The position numbers and the translations under genes are program-made. Positions 7,514 through 15,141 of a DNA stretch of 32,003 bases are shown here, piece by piece (positions within the stretch are counted from its first letter, which is position 1; each line of letters begins with the position of its first letter). The DNA lies in the IMG/VR virus record IMGVR_UViG_3300021420_000097, positions 1-32,003 of that record; one strand, given 5' to 3'. Source of the stretch: a virus. The notes beneath the pieces were generated by a model. The model did not search any database. It was not told the DNA's origin and saw nothing but the letters and a program-made list of their open reading frames with translations.

Positions 7514-7839
7514 CGGTTTATGTGGACGACGTTCGGCATTGTTTCGGACGCATGATTATGTGCCACATGTGGGCAGATAACATTGCCGACTTGATGACGA
7601 TGGCGGATGCGATCGGCGTGCAGCGAAAATGGTTGCAACAACCGCCGAAAGCGTCATGGATGCATTTTGACATTAGTTTGGGAAAGAAGGTTCTGGCAAT
7701 AACAAAAGGTGCGATTCTTACTGACAAATACGGACCGGCCGAACATGTCGCGGGATTGCGGGGAGATTCGATGATGTTAGCGCAAATTGCGAATTGTCGT
7801 AAATTGTTGTTGCCTAATGTGATGCCATGGGCGGCATAG
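7510..7839 (+). CDS. DUF4031 family protein
   Basis: A 109-aa protein starting with GTG inside the upstream stop (GTGA). It matches the DUF4031 pattern closely: MTVYVDD at the start, R-x-x-x-C-H-M-x-A-D at ~15-25, then A-x-x-I-G-V-x-x-K-W-x-Q, a later H-x-D-I and K-x-x-A-I-x-x-G-A. This small family is frequent in phages and their hosts and has conserved His and Asp residues. A nuclease-like or metal-binding role has been guessed but its biochemistry is not known to me. It overlaps the next gene by 13 bp. Confidence 0.85.
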   Translation: MTVYVDDVRHCFGRMIMCHMWADNIADLMTMADAIGVQRKWLQQPPKASWMHFDISLGKKVLAITKGAILTDKYGPAEHVAGLRGDSMMLAQIANCRKLLLPNVMPWAA

Positions 7840-8459
7840 ACAACGGTTCGATCCAGAGCGGCGTCTTTTTTCAAGCCAAGCAATTTGGATCGCTTTTGCG
7901 TGGCAGTGGGCCGCCTGTGTCACAGGCTGGCGTTCTGGGTGATTTGTACGTAGATGTGCAGACGTGGAATTTGTATAGTAAGCGGTCGTCCGACACAGTA
8001 AGTGACGTAGATCCTTGGGGGCACTATATATTTGTCGTGCCGCCTACTTATCAATTACAATTGAAATGGTTCAGTACGTCGGCACCTGATGACAGCGTTG
8101 GCGTGACTGGCGATTATTGTTTGGCGTGGGCAGGTTTTGGAAACTATGGTTTGCAACCATTTATCTACGGACCGAAAGGCACCAACAATACATGGCCAGA
8201 AAACGGCAACGGCCCAAGCACGTTAATAGTCACAGGTGGCGTGTTTCCACTTGGGCTATCTGGCGAGGGTACGCAAGTCGCGTACAGCACATCAACTCAG
8301 TTGATTACTGCAGGGATTGTAGACGAGTACGTAGCGGCTACCCCAGTTGCGAATGTAATTGGCACGCCTGTCGGTCAGATTGGTTTGCGACAGCAGCCAA
8401 CGCCTGTTGCCGTTACGCTTAATACGCTGTACACGTTTGAGGATAGCCATGCCATATAA
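7827..8459 (+). CDS. Tail-fibre-like protein, long copy of a duplicated pair
   Basis: A 210-aa protein. The N-terminal ~135 residues are closely similar to the product at 8733 (NGxxQSGVxFQAKQFGSxLR, then GDLYVDVQTWNLYSKRS and VDPWGHYxF). The motif G-x-G-P-P...G-x-x-G-D-L-Y-x-D is a common phage fibre and tail module. This copy has an extra segment of about 65 residues after YGPK, then the shared ending VTLNxLYTxEDSH. No clear ribosome site is visible, so translation may depend on coupling to the DUF4031 gene. Confidence 0.75.
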   Translation: MGGIDNGSIQSGVFFQAKQFGSLLRGSGPPVSQAGVLGDLYVDVQTWNLYSKRSSDTVSDVDPWGHYIFVVPPTYQLQLKWFSTSAPDDSVGVTGDYCLAWAGFGNYGLQPFIYGPKGTNNTWPENGNGPSTLIVTGGVFPLGLSGEGTQVAYSTSTQLITAGIVDEYVAATPVANVIGTPVGQIGLRQQPTPVAVTLNTLYTFEDSHAI

Positions 8460-8736
8460 GTACAATCACATTGCGGACAATGTTGCAGCACAAACCATAT
8501 TTGAGCGTAACATGCCGGATCTTATTAGTTGTCTTTTATCGGGGGCGTCTAGCGAAGCTGGGTGCGGTTGTCATTCATTACAAAAGCATGACGATGGCAT
8601 CTTAATTTCGCGCGGGACTGCTGAATTTATAGTGCGAAGATTAAAAAGTCAGGCAGCGCTTGCCGAAGTTGAAGTTGCTTTAGCCATGGCAAATGCTAAA
8701 ATTTCGGCATTGCATCAACAGAATGGCGAATCATGA
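8449..8736 (+). CDS. Hypothetical 95-aa protein between the duplicated pair
   Basis: The ATG at 8449 follows GAGGA and overlaps the previous gene by 11 bp; the stop overlaps the next start as ATGA. The protein is helical with Cys and His residues in the middle (GAGCGCHS-type cluster near residue 39-42) and a C-terminal amphipathic helix (AALAEVEVALAMANAKISAL). It lies between two paralogous fibre-like genes, so it may have been inserted during or after the duplication. The function is unknown. Confidence 0.65.
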   Translation: MPYKYNHIADNVAAQTIFERNMPDLISCLLSGASSEAGCGCHSLQKHDDGILISRGTAEFIVRRLKSQAALAEVEVALAMANAKISALHQQNGES

Positions 8737-9173
8737 GCGGGTTTGATAACGGCACGATGCAGAGCGGCGTCTACTTTCAGGCGAAGCAGTTTGGCAGTAT
8801 TCTGCGCGGTAACGGGCCGCCCGTCCCGCAAGCCGGCGTTGTCGGTGATCTGTACATAGACGTTGCGGCGTGGAATCTGTACAGTAAGAGATCAACGGAC
8901 AGCGGTGGCGACGTTGATCCGTGGGGGCATTATTTGTTCGCCGTGCCGGCCACTTACCAGCCGGCTTTGAAATGGTTTGGCACTGCAGCGCCAACCAACG
9001 ATATCGGCGTGAACAACGATTACTATTTGTTATGGGCTGGGTTCGGGAATTACGGGCTTAATCCTGTGTCTATATATGGACCAAAAGCTGCAGGTGCGTG
9101 GCCAAGTACAGCAAACCCGATTACTGTCACGCTTAATTCGCTGTATACGGCTGAAGATAGCCATAGTGTATAA
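8733..9173 (+). CDS. Tail-fibre-like protein, short copy of a duplicated pair
   Basis: A 146-aa paralogue of the product at 7827, aligned over its full length except for the ~65-residue insertion in the longer copy. It contains the G-D-L-Y-I-D and VDPWGHY blocks and the ending VTLNSLYTAEDSHSV. The start is coupled to the preceding gene by ATGA. It is likely a virion tail or appendage component. Two diverged copies may recognise different partners (inference). Confidence 0.75.
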   Translation: MSGFDNGTMQSGVYFQAKQFGSILRGNGPPVPQAGVVGDLYIDVAAWNLYSKRSTDSGGDVDPWGHYLFAVPATYQPALKWFGTAAPTNDIGVNNDYYLLWAGFGNYGLNPVSIYGPKAAGAWPSTANPITVTLNSLYTAEDSHSV

Positions 9174-9185
9174 AGGAGGTTAATA

Positions 9186-9371
9186 ATGATTCCATGGCCC
9201 GATCCGACGCCTGAAATGCTGAGATCTGCTGAATTTGAAAAAGTTTGGCAATGTATCAAAAAGTGGGATATTAAGGTTCCTGATGCTTACAGTGGATACT
9301 GTGAGGCTACCGGGAACCATGTTCGCGCAATTCTCGATGCACTAGGCAGGCCATGTCCTACAATTCGCTGA
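9186..9371 (+). CDS. Hypothetical 61-aa protein
   Basis: It has a near-perfect ribosome site (AAAGGAGG, then TTAATA before ATG). The product is small, soluble and Trp/Pro-rich (MIPWPDPTPEMLRSAEFEKV, then W-x-x-I-K-K-W-D). The pattern resembles small conserved phage proteins carrying a predicted helix and a GNHVRAILDAL ending. The function is unknown. It overlaps the next gene by 19 bp. Confidence 0.7.
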   Translation: MIPWPDPTPEMLRSAEFEKVWQCIKKWDIKVPDAYSGYCEATGNHVRAILDALGRPCPTIR

Positions 9372-9979
9372 CTGACTTCGTGGCGTTGCTTCGCAGTACG
9401 GGCGGCGGCGTTCGTGAAGAACAAATGCCGGGCCTTGATTTTGTCGTGGCTGCTTTAGGTCGTGCTGGTTTCATAACTTTGGCAGTTCAGGCTACCGCAC
9501 CAATATCTAATCAAGCCGCAACGGCTTGGTTTCAACCCGCGTCGCCATCGTGGAGCGCCGAGGGCATTCTGTACCTGTGGAATGCAGCGCTTTCGGTTTA
9601 TCAGCCCGCCACGCCCGCTTTGTGGACGCAGTATTTTTTGCCAATTGCATCTGGTTATTTGTTTCAGAAGATAACCGGGACGGGGCAGTCTATCGTTGCT
9701 GGCACGTCACTGGCAGCTATACAGCGCGCCGCGCCGTCCACTACAGCGATCATACTCCCGACGCTTGCCAGTCAATTCGCCAGCGGGAAGAAGTTGCAGA
9801 TTGTGGATTTTTCCACGGCCGTCACGAATCACGTTATTACTCTAAGCGTGCCTGAGATAGTTTCGTCACCAACTATTATGGGGCAATCAACGCTACAAAT
9901 GCTTTCCACAGCTGTACAGCTTGGAGGAGTCATGTTACAGCCGTCCCCTGATCTCAATACATGGGTAATAGCGCCATGA
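9353..9979 (+). CDS. Tail-fibre or structural protein
   Basis: A 208-aa protein with AGG six bases before ATG. It is rich in Ala, Ser, Thr and beta-forming residues (AATAWFQPASPSWSAEGILY). The second half reads as a beta-strand repeat region, with a closing GGVMLQPSPDLNTWVIAP that resembles phage fibre C-termini. No export signal is present, unlike its downstream neighbour. Its position next to a fibre-like secreted protein supports a tail role. Confidence 0.65.
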   Translation: MSYNSLTDFVALLRSTGGGVREEQMPGLDFVVAALGRAGFITLAVQATAPISNQAATAWFQPASPSWSAEGILYLWNAALSVYQPATPALWTQYFLPIASGYLFQKITGTGQSIVAGTSLAAIQRAAPSTTAIILPTLASQFASGKKLQIVDFSTAVTNHVITLSVPEIVSSPTIMGQSTLQMLSTAVQLGGVMLQPSPDLNTWVIAP

Positions 9980-11244
9980 AAATGCTTCGTTTGATTCCCA
10001 TCGTTCTTGCATGCCTCATTGCGATTCCAGCACTCGCGCAGTGGCAAACGCCGAATCATTCTATTCCTGTCGGTCGTGATATCGGCGTCATCGGTTTTGG
10101 TAGTGTCGGACCGTGTAATTCCGGCGTGCCAATCATTGGGGCCGGGGCTTCTGCCGATCCGGCGTGCACTGCGCTTTCTTTAGGTGGTGCAGGTGTTACG
10201 GGGAACTTACCTCCTGCTAATCTTAATTCCGGCACCAACGCATCCGCCACGACGTTTTGGCGTGGCGATGGTGCATGGTCGAGCGTTCTGTCTTCTACGC
10301 TTGCCAATTCCGCCCTTAGTTTCAGCATGCCAGTCAACTTGCAGCTTAATGCTAGTGTAATAGCGAGCAATTTGACGATTGCTGTCTTAGGGAACAACGG
10401 TAGCGCTCCGTCGGCAGCCAATCCGGTGTTGATTCCGTTCCGCGACGCGACAGTTGCAAACGGCGATCCAGTAATTTTGTCGCTTCAAGCGCCGTTGAAT
10501 ATTTCGGCTACTTCGGGTTTTGCAGTAGGGTGCAACAATGCCCAAATGTGTCGATTGTGGGTCGCGGCAATTAATAATGCCGGTACTCCATCTTTGTGCG
10601 TATACAATGCGCGCTCCGCACCGGCAGGAGCGTTTGCCAGTCTGATTCCTCTCAATGAAAGTAGGGTCTATACGTCTTTTGCAGGATCGGGAGGCGGTGC
10701 TAACGCACAAGTGCTGTATTGTACGGCCGTATCTGTCACAAATTCGCCAATTAGAGTGCTTGGGTATGTAGACGTACAAGAAGCTACTGCAGGAGCTTGG
10801 CTTACAGGTCCGACTACTGTGCAATTGGCTGGTCCAGGCATTCCCATAGCCGGCCAAACGGTTCAAGAAATGTGGGCGAGTACTGCGGTCACTCAATCTA
10901 TTACTTCAGCTACTCCTGCCGCCAGTACTAATATGACGTTAAATTTGGTTCCTTTCAGTGCATCCGATATAGTTGCATGCTCAGCCTCAACATGGCAAAA
11001 TCCCGGGGCAGCGGCGAGTTTATTGATTGCCCAGATTTATCGCGGTGCCACGGCTTTAGGTCAACCGATACAGACGGGTGCATCTTCTGGCCTTCCTGCT
11101 GTGTCTGCTATTTCCGTGGGTCCGGTGTTTGATATACCAAATTCCGTTTCTTCGCAGACTTATGCGCTGTTTTTTGCCGGTAACGGCACCAACGCGAGTT
11201 TGGTCGAGAACGGCACTTTCACTTGTCGAGAGCTACAAGGATGA
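9976..11244 (+). CDS. Tail-fibre protein with a Sec signal peptide
   Basis: A 422-aa protein. The ATG at 9976 overlaps the previous stop (ATGA) and directly starts a signal peptide (MKMLRLIPIVLACLIAIPALA, predicted cut before Q); an ATG at 9961 would lengthen it. The mature part carries the widespread phage fibre motif TGNLPPANLNSGTNAS, then TTFWRGDGAWS, at ~75-105. The rest is Ser/Ala-rich beta sequence. The fibre motif marks it as a tail protein family member, yet it should be exported to the periplasm. It lies just upstream of the endolysin. Confidence 0.8.
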   Translation: MKMLRLIPIVLACLIAIPALAQWQTPNHSIPVGRDIGVIGFGSVGPCNSGVPIIGAGASADPACTALSLGGAGVTGNLPPANLNSGTNASATTFWRGDGAWSSVLSSTLANSALSFSMPVNLQLNASVIASNLTIAVLGNNGSAPSAANPVLIPFRDATVANGDPVILSLQAPLNISATSGFAVGCNNAQMCRLWVAAINNAGTPSLCVYNARSAPAGAFASLIPLNESRVYTSFAGSGGGANAQVLYCTAVSVTNSPIRVLGYVDVQEATAGAWLTGPTTVQLAGPGIPIAGQTVQEMWASTAVTQSITSATPAASTNMTLNLVPFSASDIVACSASTWQNPGAAASLLIAQIYRGATALGQPIQTGASSGLPAVSAISVGPVFDIPNSVSSQTYALFFAGNGTNASLVENGTFTCRELQG

Positions 11245-12266
11245 CCGTTCCGTCTTTTAGTTTGTTGGCACCACATTATGCCAAACTGTGGACGGAGCTT
11301 GTTCCGTCGCCGGCTCACATGCCGGAACTCATTAAAATCTGTAATGGCCTTATCGCACATAAAGCGACTTACCAGCAAGTCGCGCAAACTGTGTGGGGCG
11401 ATCCTGGTCTTTACTGGTACGTCGCCGTCAATGATCAGATGGAAGGCGGCGGCGGCGCGTGTACTTTTCTCGGGAATGGACAACCGCTTAATCGCGTCAC
11501 GACGGAAGTCCCGGCCGGACTCGGTCCGTTTGCCAGCTTCCTGGCCGGCGCCATTGTCGCGTTGCGAGGGGTTTCGGCGCCAACATCGATTGAGCGTGCG
11601 GCATTTGATTGGGAAGCGTTCAACGGTTGGGGCTATCTTAGTAAGCCGATCGAAAACCCTTATCTTGCATCGGACTCGAATGAGTATACCAAAGGCAAGT
11701 ATATCGCTGATCACGTCTACAGTGCGAGTGCGATTAGCGGGCAGCCTGGCGCGCTGACGATTTTGAAGGTTCTTGCGGGGCTCGACCCGACGATCAAGAT
11801 TTCATTGGAAACACAACCGGAGGTTCCCGTGGCTGAAACTTCAACTGCAGCTCCCCAGATCGATATGAACACTTTGGCTACGCTCGTCGCGGCTCAGCTT
11901 CGAGCTCAGCCCGCCTCAACGCTGCCGATGATTGTTCAAGGCGTGAACATGTCAGGCATCACGCTCGCTTCAACTGTCGCTCACGTGAACGCCTTCATGC
12001 CGATCGTCGGAACATTGCTCGGGTTCATGCCGCCGCCCTGGAATGCGGCCGGCCCAATTGTGTTGCTCGCGCAACGCGGCATCAGCGCCGCGGTGGATGT
12101 GACCAGTGCGATTCAGACCGACCCTTCTACGGTCGGAACCGTGCTCAACAGCCACATGGACGTGATTGGAGCTTTGGCAATTCAGCTCGAAAAGCAGTTT
12201 CCAAACATCAAGCCGTGGGTCGACGCCATCAGCGGCATCACTGCAGCAAAAGTTACAACCAATTGA
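11241..12266 (+). CDS. Endolysin, lysozyme-fold peptidoglycan hydrolase
   Basis: A 341-aa protein. The ATG at 11241 is inside the upstream stop (ATGA); TTG at 11223 is a weaker choice. Residues ~10-100 follow the phage lysozyme-like family seen in many proteobacterial and cyanobacterial phages: Y-x-x-L-W near the start, a V-N-D-x-M-E-G-G block with the likely catalytic Glu at 68, then GNGQPLNRVTTEVPAG. A second block, W-E-A-F-N-G-W-G-Y ... SNEYTKGKYIADHVY ... QPGALTILKVL, at ~125-190, is also typical. The last ~150 residues are extra, with hydrophobic helices of unknown role. It is followed by a holin. Confidence 0.85.
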   Translation: MTVPSFSLLAPHYAKLWTELVPSPAHMPELIKICNGLIAHKATYQQVAQTVWGDPGLYWYVAVNDQMEGGGGACTFLGNGQPLNRVTTEVPAGLGPFASFLAGAIVALRGVSAPTSIERAAFDWEAFNGWGYLSKPIENPYLASDSNEYTKGKYIADHVYSASAISGQPGALTILKVLAGLDPTIKISLETQPEVPVAETSTAAPQIDMNTLATLVAAQLRAQPASTLPMIVQGVNMSGITLASTVAHVNAFMPIVGTLLGFMPPPWNAAGPIVLLAQRGISAAVDVTSAIQTDPSTVGTVLNSHMDVIGALAIQLEKQFPNIKPWVDAISGITAAKVTTN

Positions 12267-12279
12267 AAGGATGCATCCT

Positions 12280-12654
12280 ATGGATAGCACTACCACAAGT
12301 TTTCTGGAAACCGTGATCGCCGGACAGGTTCGCCACGTTCTTACGGGCGTCGCTGGTGGCCTTGTCGCCCACGGCGCCCTCACAGCAGATCAAAGCAATT
12401 CGTTCGTTCAGATCGGCGCGGGCCTCGCGTTATACGGCGTTGGAGCCGGATGGTCGTGGTGGCAGAAAAATGGACAGGCGCTTGTCAAAGCGCGGCTCGA
12501 CAAACTCAGGCATCGCGTGCAAGCCATTCCGATCGTAACGGCGGCTACACCGACGATTGCGGTCAATTCAACCATCATCAGGGCGAAGGAAGAGGCAGCT
12601 GTTCCCATGGGGGCAGTTGCAGTTCTTCCCGTGACGGAGGACCAGCGATCATGA
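12280..12654 (+). CDS. Holin
   Basis: A 124-aa protein with AAAGGA eight bases before ATG 12280. Residues ~10-65 match the small phage holin pattern: R-H-V-L-T-G-V-A-G-G-L-V-A-H-G-A-L, a short loop, then a second hydrophobic segment ending GAGWSWWQKNG. The remaining C-terminus is basic and then Val/Ala/Ile-rich. It forms membrane lesions that release or activate the endolysin, whose gene is immediately upstream. Confidence 0.8.
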   Translation: MDSTTTSFLETVIAGQVRHVLTGVAGGLVAHGALTADQSNSFVQIGAGLALYGVGAGWSWWQKNGQALVKARLDKLRHRVQAIPIVTAATPTIAVNSTIIRAKEEAAVPMGAVAVLPVTEDQRS

Positions 12655-12896
12655 CCATGCCGGATCGCATGTTCCCTTGGATTTGGACCGTGTTTGCTCT
12701 CGTGTTCATTGTCGGTTTTGCGGCGATCGAAGGGTGGGCGCTTGCGACCGGCGGCACGACATTGTCGCGATACACTTATGAATTGTCGAAAGACTGGCCG
12801 GTTCTGCCGTGGTTGCTCGGCAATGTCACGGGAGGGTTGGCAGTGCATTTTTGGTGGCATTGGACCGTCCCCGGAGAAGCGGGCGATGGAGGTTAA
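12651..12896 (+). CDS. Small two-span membrane protein of the lysis cassette
   Basis: An 81-aa protein whose ATG overlaps the holin stop (ATGA). It has a first transmembrane segment (IWTVFALVFIVGFAAIEGWA) and a second hydrophobic stretch ending GGLAVHFWWHW. The pair W-P-x-L-P-W-L-L-G-N and G-G-L-A-V-H-F-W-W-H-W is typical of a small membrane protein often seen beside holins in phages of Gram-negative bacteria. It may be an accessory holin or a regulator of lysis timing (inference). No spanin pair was recognised. Confidence 0.7.
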   Translation: MTMPDRMFPWIWTVFALVFIVGFAAIEGWALATGGTTLSRYTYELSKDWPVLPWLLGNVTGGLAVHFWWHWTVPGEAGDGG

Positions 12897-12902
12897 ACAT
12901 TC

Positions 12903-14441
12903 GTGTCCGTTCCATGGGAGCGGCCTGTTCGATTGAGTAAAGAGAGCGTACGGAATGTTCTTCTTTTCAATTTCGATCGGTATCGTGAGACATTTCTGCG
13001 TGTTCGCCCTCCCATAGGTGGCGAACGCATTCCGTTTATTTTGAACAGCATGCAGCGCGTTTTGCATGCCAGCATTGAAAAAGAACACGCCAAGTTCGGC
13101 ATGGTGCGCGCTCTGGTCCCCAAAGCTCGGCGGATGGGCGTTAGTATGTACATAGGTGGCCGTTATTTCCATCGCACCGCAACGCAGGCCGGCCGACGTG
13201 CGCAAGTTGTTGCGCACCGATCTGATAGCGCCACGAACCTGCATCGGGAGATCAAAGAGTTTTACAATGGGCTTCCTGCATGCGCGCGTCCGCATTTGGG
13301 CGCATCCAATGCACGTGAGTTGATTTTTGACGTACTTAAATCACTGTACAAAGTCGCGTCGGCGGAAGGTGGCGACATTGGCCGTTCCGATGATTTTCAT
13401 TTGCTGCATCTGTCGGAAGCTGCATTTTTTGACAACACAGAAGACCTGTCATCCGGCTTGCTACAAACTGTACAGAACCTTGCAGATACAGAAATCATTA
13501 TCGAAAGTACGGGTAACGGACAATCAGGCATGTTCTACAGCATGTGCCAGGAAGCGCACGCCGCACGGAATGAAGGACCGTGGCGATTGTACTTCTTACC
13601 GTGGCCATTAATGCCTGAATACCGCATGACAGTTCCCGCCGGTTGGAAAGCTCCGAAAGAATTCGAAGACTACGCTAAATTTCATGCGCTTGATCAGGAG
13701 CAAACATATTGGTTTTGGCTGGAGAACTACACGATTGCCGCAATGAATGGCGGTCACCCCGGAAGCATTCATAGGCTGACGAGGCAGGAGTATCCGGCTA
13801 CGTACGATGAATGTTTCATGGCGGATAGCACGCTGGACTTTTTCTCAGCGTCTATTGTGCAGGCTGCCATGATGCGCAGGCCGAGTCCGTCGGCCGGTGC
13901 GCTTAAGCTTCTTTGCATCGATCCGGCCGGCGATGGACAGGACAAGCCTTTCGTGTGCGACCGGCAAGGTTCCGCGATTGGGGCTCGGGTCTGGGGAGAG
14001 CTAGCTAATAGGGACTACAATGTGCAAGCAGATTGGCTTGTACAGACTTTCGAGCGTTTCAGCATGGATGCGATTCTTGTGGACATTACCGGGACTGGCA
14101 AGGGGCTTGCGGATGCGTTGCGGCTTCGCATGCGGCGGTTTGGGGTGGAAAAAGTGGTAGCAGTGAATTTCGCTTGGGGTGCTCTTAACGGTACGCTGTA
14201 CGGCAATCGGCGTGCAGAGCTGCATGATAAATTTCAGCGATGGTTGCAAAACGACGTGTCGATGCCAAATGACAAGCAGTTGCAAGAGGAAGCGGCGGCG
14301 TACAAATGGGGTCAAGGCGGTTGCCGGCGTGATGAAAAAGCGCGACTGTTTATGACGCCGAAAGAGAAAATTCGTGCGGAGACTGGTCGATCACCCGATC
14401 GGCTTGATGCCTGCGTTGTTTCAATGGCCATGGAGGGCTAA
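12903..14441 (+). CDS. terL: Large terminase subunit (TerL)
   Basis: A 512-aa DNA-packaging motor. The ATPase N-domain has a divergent Walker A (K-A-R-R-M-G-V-S, ~74-81), a Walker B-like L-L-H-L-S-E-A-A (~167-174) and the coupling motif ESTGNG (~201-206). The RNase H-like nuclease C-domain shows Asp residues in LLCIDPAGDG (~337-344) and ILVDITGTGKG (~391-401) and in the final RSPDRLDACVVS. The start is GTG with GGAGGT nine bases upstream. It docks on the portal and cuts concatemers. It follows the lysis genes, and no clear small subunit is adjacent. Confidence 0.95.
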   Translation: MSVPWERPVRLSKESVRNVLLFNFDRYRETFLRVRPPIGGERIPFILNSMQRVLHASIEKEHAKFGMVRALVPKARRMGVSMYIGGRYFHRTATQAGRRAQVVAHRSDSATNLHREIKEFYNGLPACARPHLGASNARELIFDVLKSLYKVASAEGGDIGRSDDFHLLHLSEAAFFDNTEDLSSGLLQTVQNLADTEIIIESTGNGQSGMFYSMCQEAHAARNEGPWRLYFLPWPLMPEYRMTVPAGWKAPKEFEDYAKFHALDQEQTYWFWLENYTIAAMNGGHPGSIHRLTRQEYPATYDECFMADSTLDFFSASIVQAAMMRRPSPSAGALKLLCIDPAGDGQDKPFVCDRQGSAIGARVWGELANRDYNVQADWLVQTFERFSMDAILVDITGTGKGLADALRLRMRRFGVEKVVAVNFAWGALNGTLYGNRRAELHDKFQRWLQNDVSMPNDKQLQEEAAAYKWGQGGCRRDEKARLFMTPKEKIRAETGRSPDRLDACVVSMAMEG

Positions 14442-14445
14442 GATA

Positions 14446-14655
14446 ATGAGCACAGTGAAACTTGCGCGAATTCCAGATCGCGTACATACAAAAGCAGAGT
14501 TGCTTGGCATTCTCGCCCAAATTGATTTTCGAAGCATCGTTGTTCTAATTGAAGAAGGCGATGGTGTTATGTCTATGACTATAGATGGTACTACTGCAGA
14601 GCGTATGAATTGGATGCTGGATCGGGCGAAACTTCGTTTGCACTGTGCAGATTGA
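14446..14655 (+). CDS. Hypothetical 69-aa protein
   Basis: ATG at 14446 follows GGAGGG. It is a small alpha/beta protein (MSTVKLARIPDRVHTKAELL, then IDFRSIVVLIEEGDGVMSMT) ending with a helix, ERMNWMLDRAKLRLHCAD. A similar strand-helix pattern occurs in many small phage proteins of unknown function. No catalytic residues are apparent. It lies just after TerL, and its stop codon lies within the -35 box of a candidate promoter. Confidence 0.65.
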   Translation: MSTVKLARIPDRVHTKAELLGILAQIDFRSIVVLIEEGDGVMSMTIDGTTAERMNWMLDRAKLRLHCAD

Positions 14656-14680
14656 CATATAAGAGTGTACAGTGTAAGAC
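14652..14680 (+). promoter_or_regulatory. Candidate sigma-70 promoter for H1-like gene and tRNA
   Basis: A perfect TTGACA at 14652-14657, a 17-bp spacer and TAAGAC at 14675-14680 (3/6) lie 28 bp before the ATG at 14709. The small palindromes TGTACA and GTGCAC flank the -10. Transcription from here would cover the RHH protein and the tRNA and stop near the hairpin at 15093-15123. Confidence 0.4.
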
Positions 14681-14708
14681 GTGCACACCTTCATAGGAGC
14701 ACGTACGT

Positions 14709-14996
14709 ATGGAAACGGAGAGTTCTGAGAGCGCAATTCAAGTGCCTGTCAAGCCGAAACCGAAGAAGAAGGCGAAACCTGCCAAGCTGAAACCGAAGAA
14801 GGCTAAGGCGAAGCCTGCGACAAAACGTCGCACGCATAAAAACGGGGCTGCACGCAAGCCTTCTGTCGTACTGCGTGCCTGTCGCATGGATATTCGTTTG
14901 ACGGCCGCGGAGAGAGAAAAGCTCACGCGCAAGGCTGCAGCGATGCGGCGAACCGTGACGAGCATCGTTGCCGAGCTTATCGAGAAGATGAAATAG
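14709..14996 (+). CDS. Histone H1-like tail fused to a ribbon-helix-helix domain
   Basis: A 95-aa protein with AGGAG nine bases before ATG. Residues ~14-50 are almost only Lys, Pro, Ala and Arg (for example KPKPKKKAKPAKLKPKKAKA), like eukaryotic H1 or bacterial H1-like tails. Residues ~58-95 read as a ribbon-helix-helix: strand RMDIRLT, helix AAEREKLTRKAAAMR, turn, helix SIVAELIEKM. The likely role is DNA binding, either as a repressor or in genome compaction (inference). Its stop codon shares a base with the tRNA gene. Confidence 0.75.
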   Translation: METESSESAIQVPVKPKPKKKAKPAKLKPKKAKAKPATKRRTHKNGAARKPSVVLRACRMDIRLTAAEREKLTRKAAAMRRTVTSIVAELIEKMK

Positions 14997-15079
14997 CTCC
15001 CGTGGCGAAATGGGAAACGCGAGAGACTTAAAATCTCTTTGCATTAGCAGTGCAGGTTCGAATCCTGTCGGGAGCACCA
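14996..15079 (+). tRNA. tRNA-Leu (UAA)
   Basis: The acceptor stem GCTCCCG (14996-15002) pairs exactly with CGGGAGC (15069-15075). The D arm is GCG...CGC. The anticodon stem AGAGA/TCTCT holds the loop CTTAAAA with anticodon TAA. A long variable arm, as expected for tRNA-Leu, precedes the T arm (CAGG-TTCGAAT-CCTG). The CCA end is encoded (15077-15079). The first base is also the last base of the upstream TAG stop codon. It would read UUA and UUG, and TTG codons appear frequently in these genes. Confidence 0.93.
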
Positions 15080-15092
15080 CATTTAGATCAAA

Positions 15093-15123
15093 GAGCCCGC
15101 GGTCGTCCAGGTACCGCGGGCTC
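15093..15123 (-). terminator. Hairpin terminator between convergent blocks
   Basis: GAGCCCGCGGT (15093-15103) and ACCGCGGGCTC (15113-15123) form a perfect 11-bp stem with a 9-nt loop. On the minus strand it is followed by TTTGATCT, a short U-rich tail, and it lies 19 bp after the tailspike stop. On the plus strand, after the tRNA, the tail is C-rich. It may therefore serve mainly the minus transcript and only slow the plus one. Confidence 0.65.
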
Positions 15124-15141
15124 CTGCCCCCTTGCCCGTCT

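Noticed and set aside
12408-13295. 295-aa minus ORF opposite the holin and TerL genes
   Set aside because: It is antisense to well-supported genes (holin, membrane protein, TerL motifs), Arg/Pro-rich, has no ribosome site and resembles no family; shadow frame.
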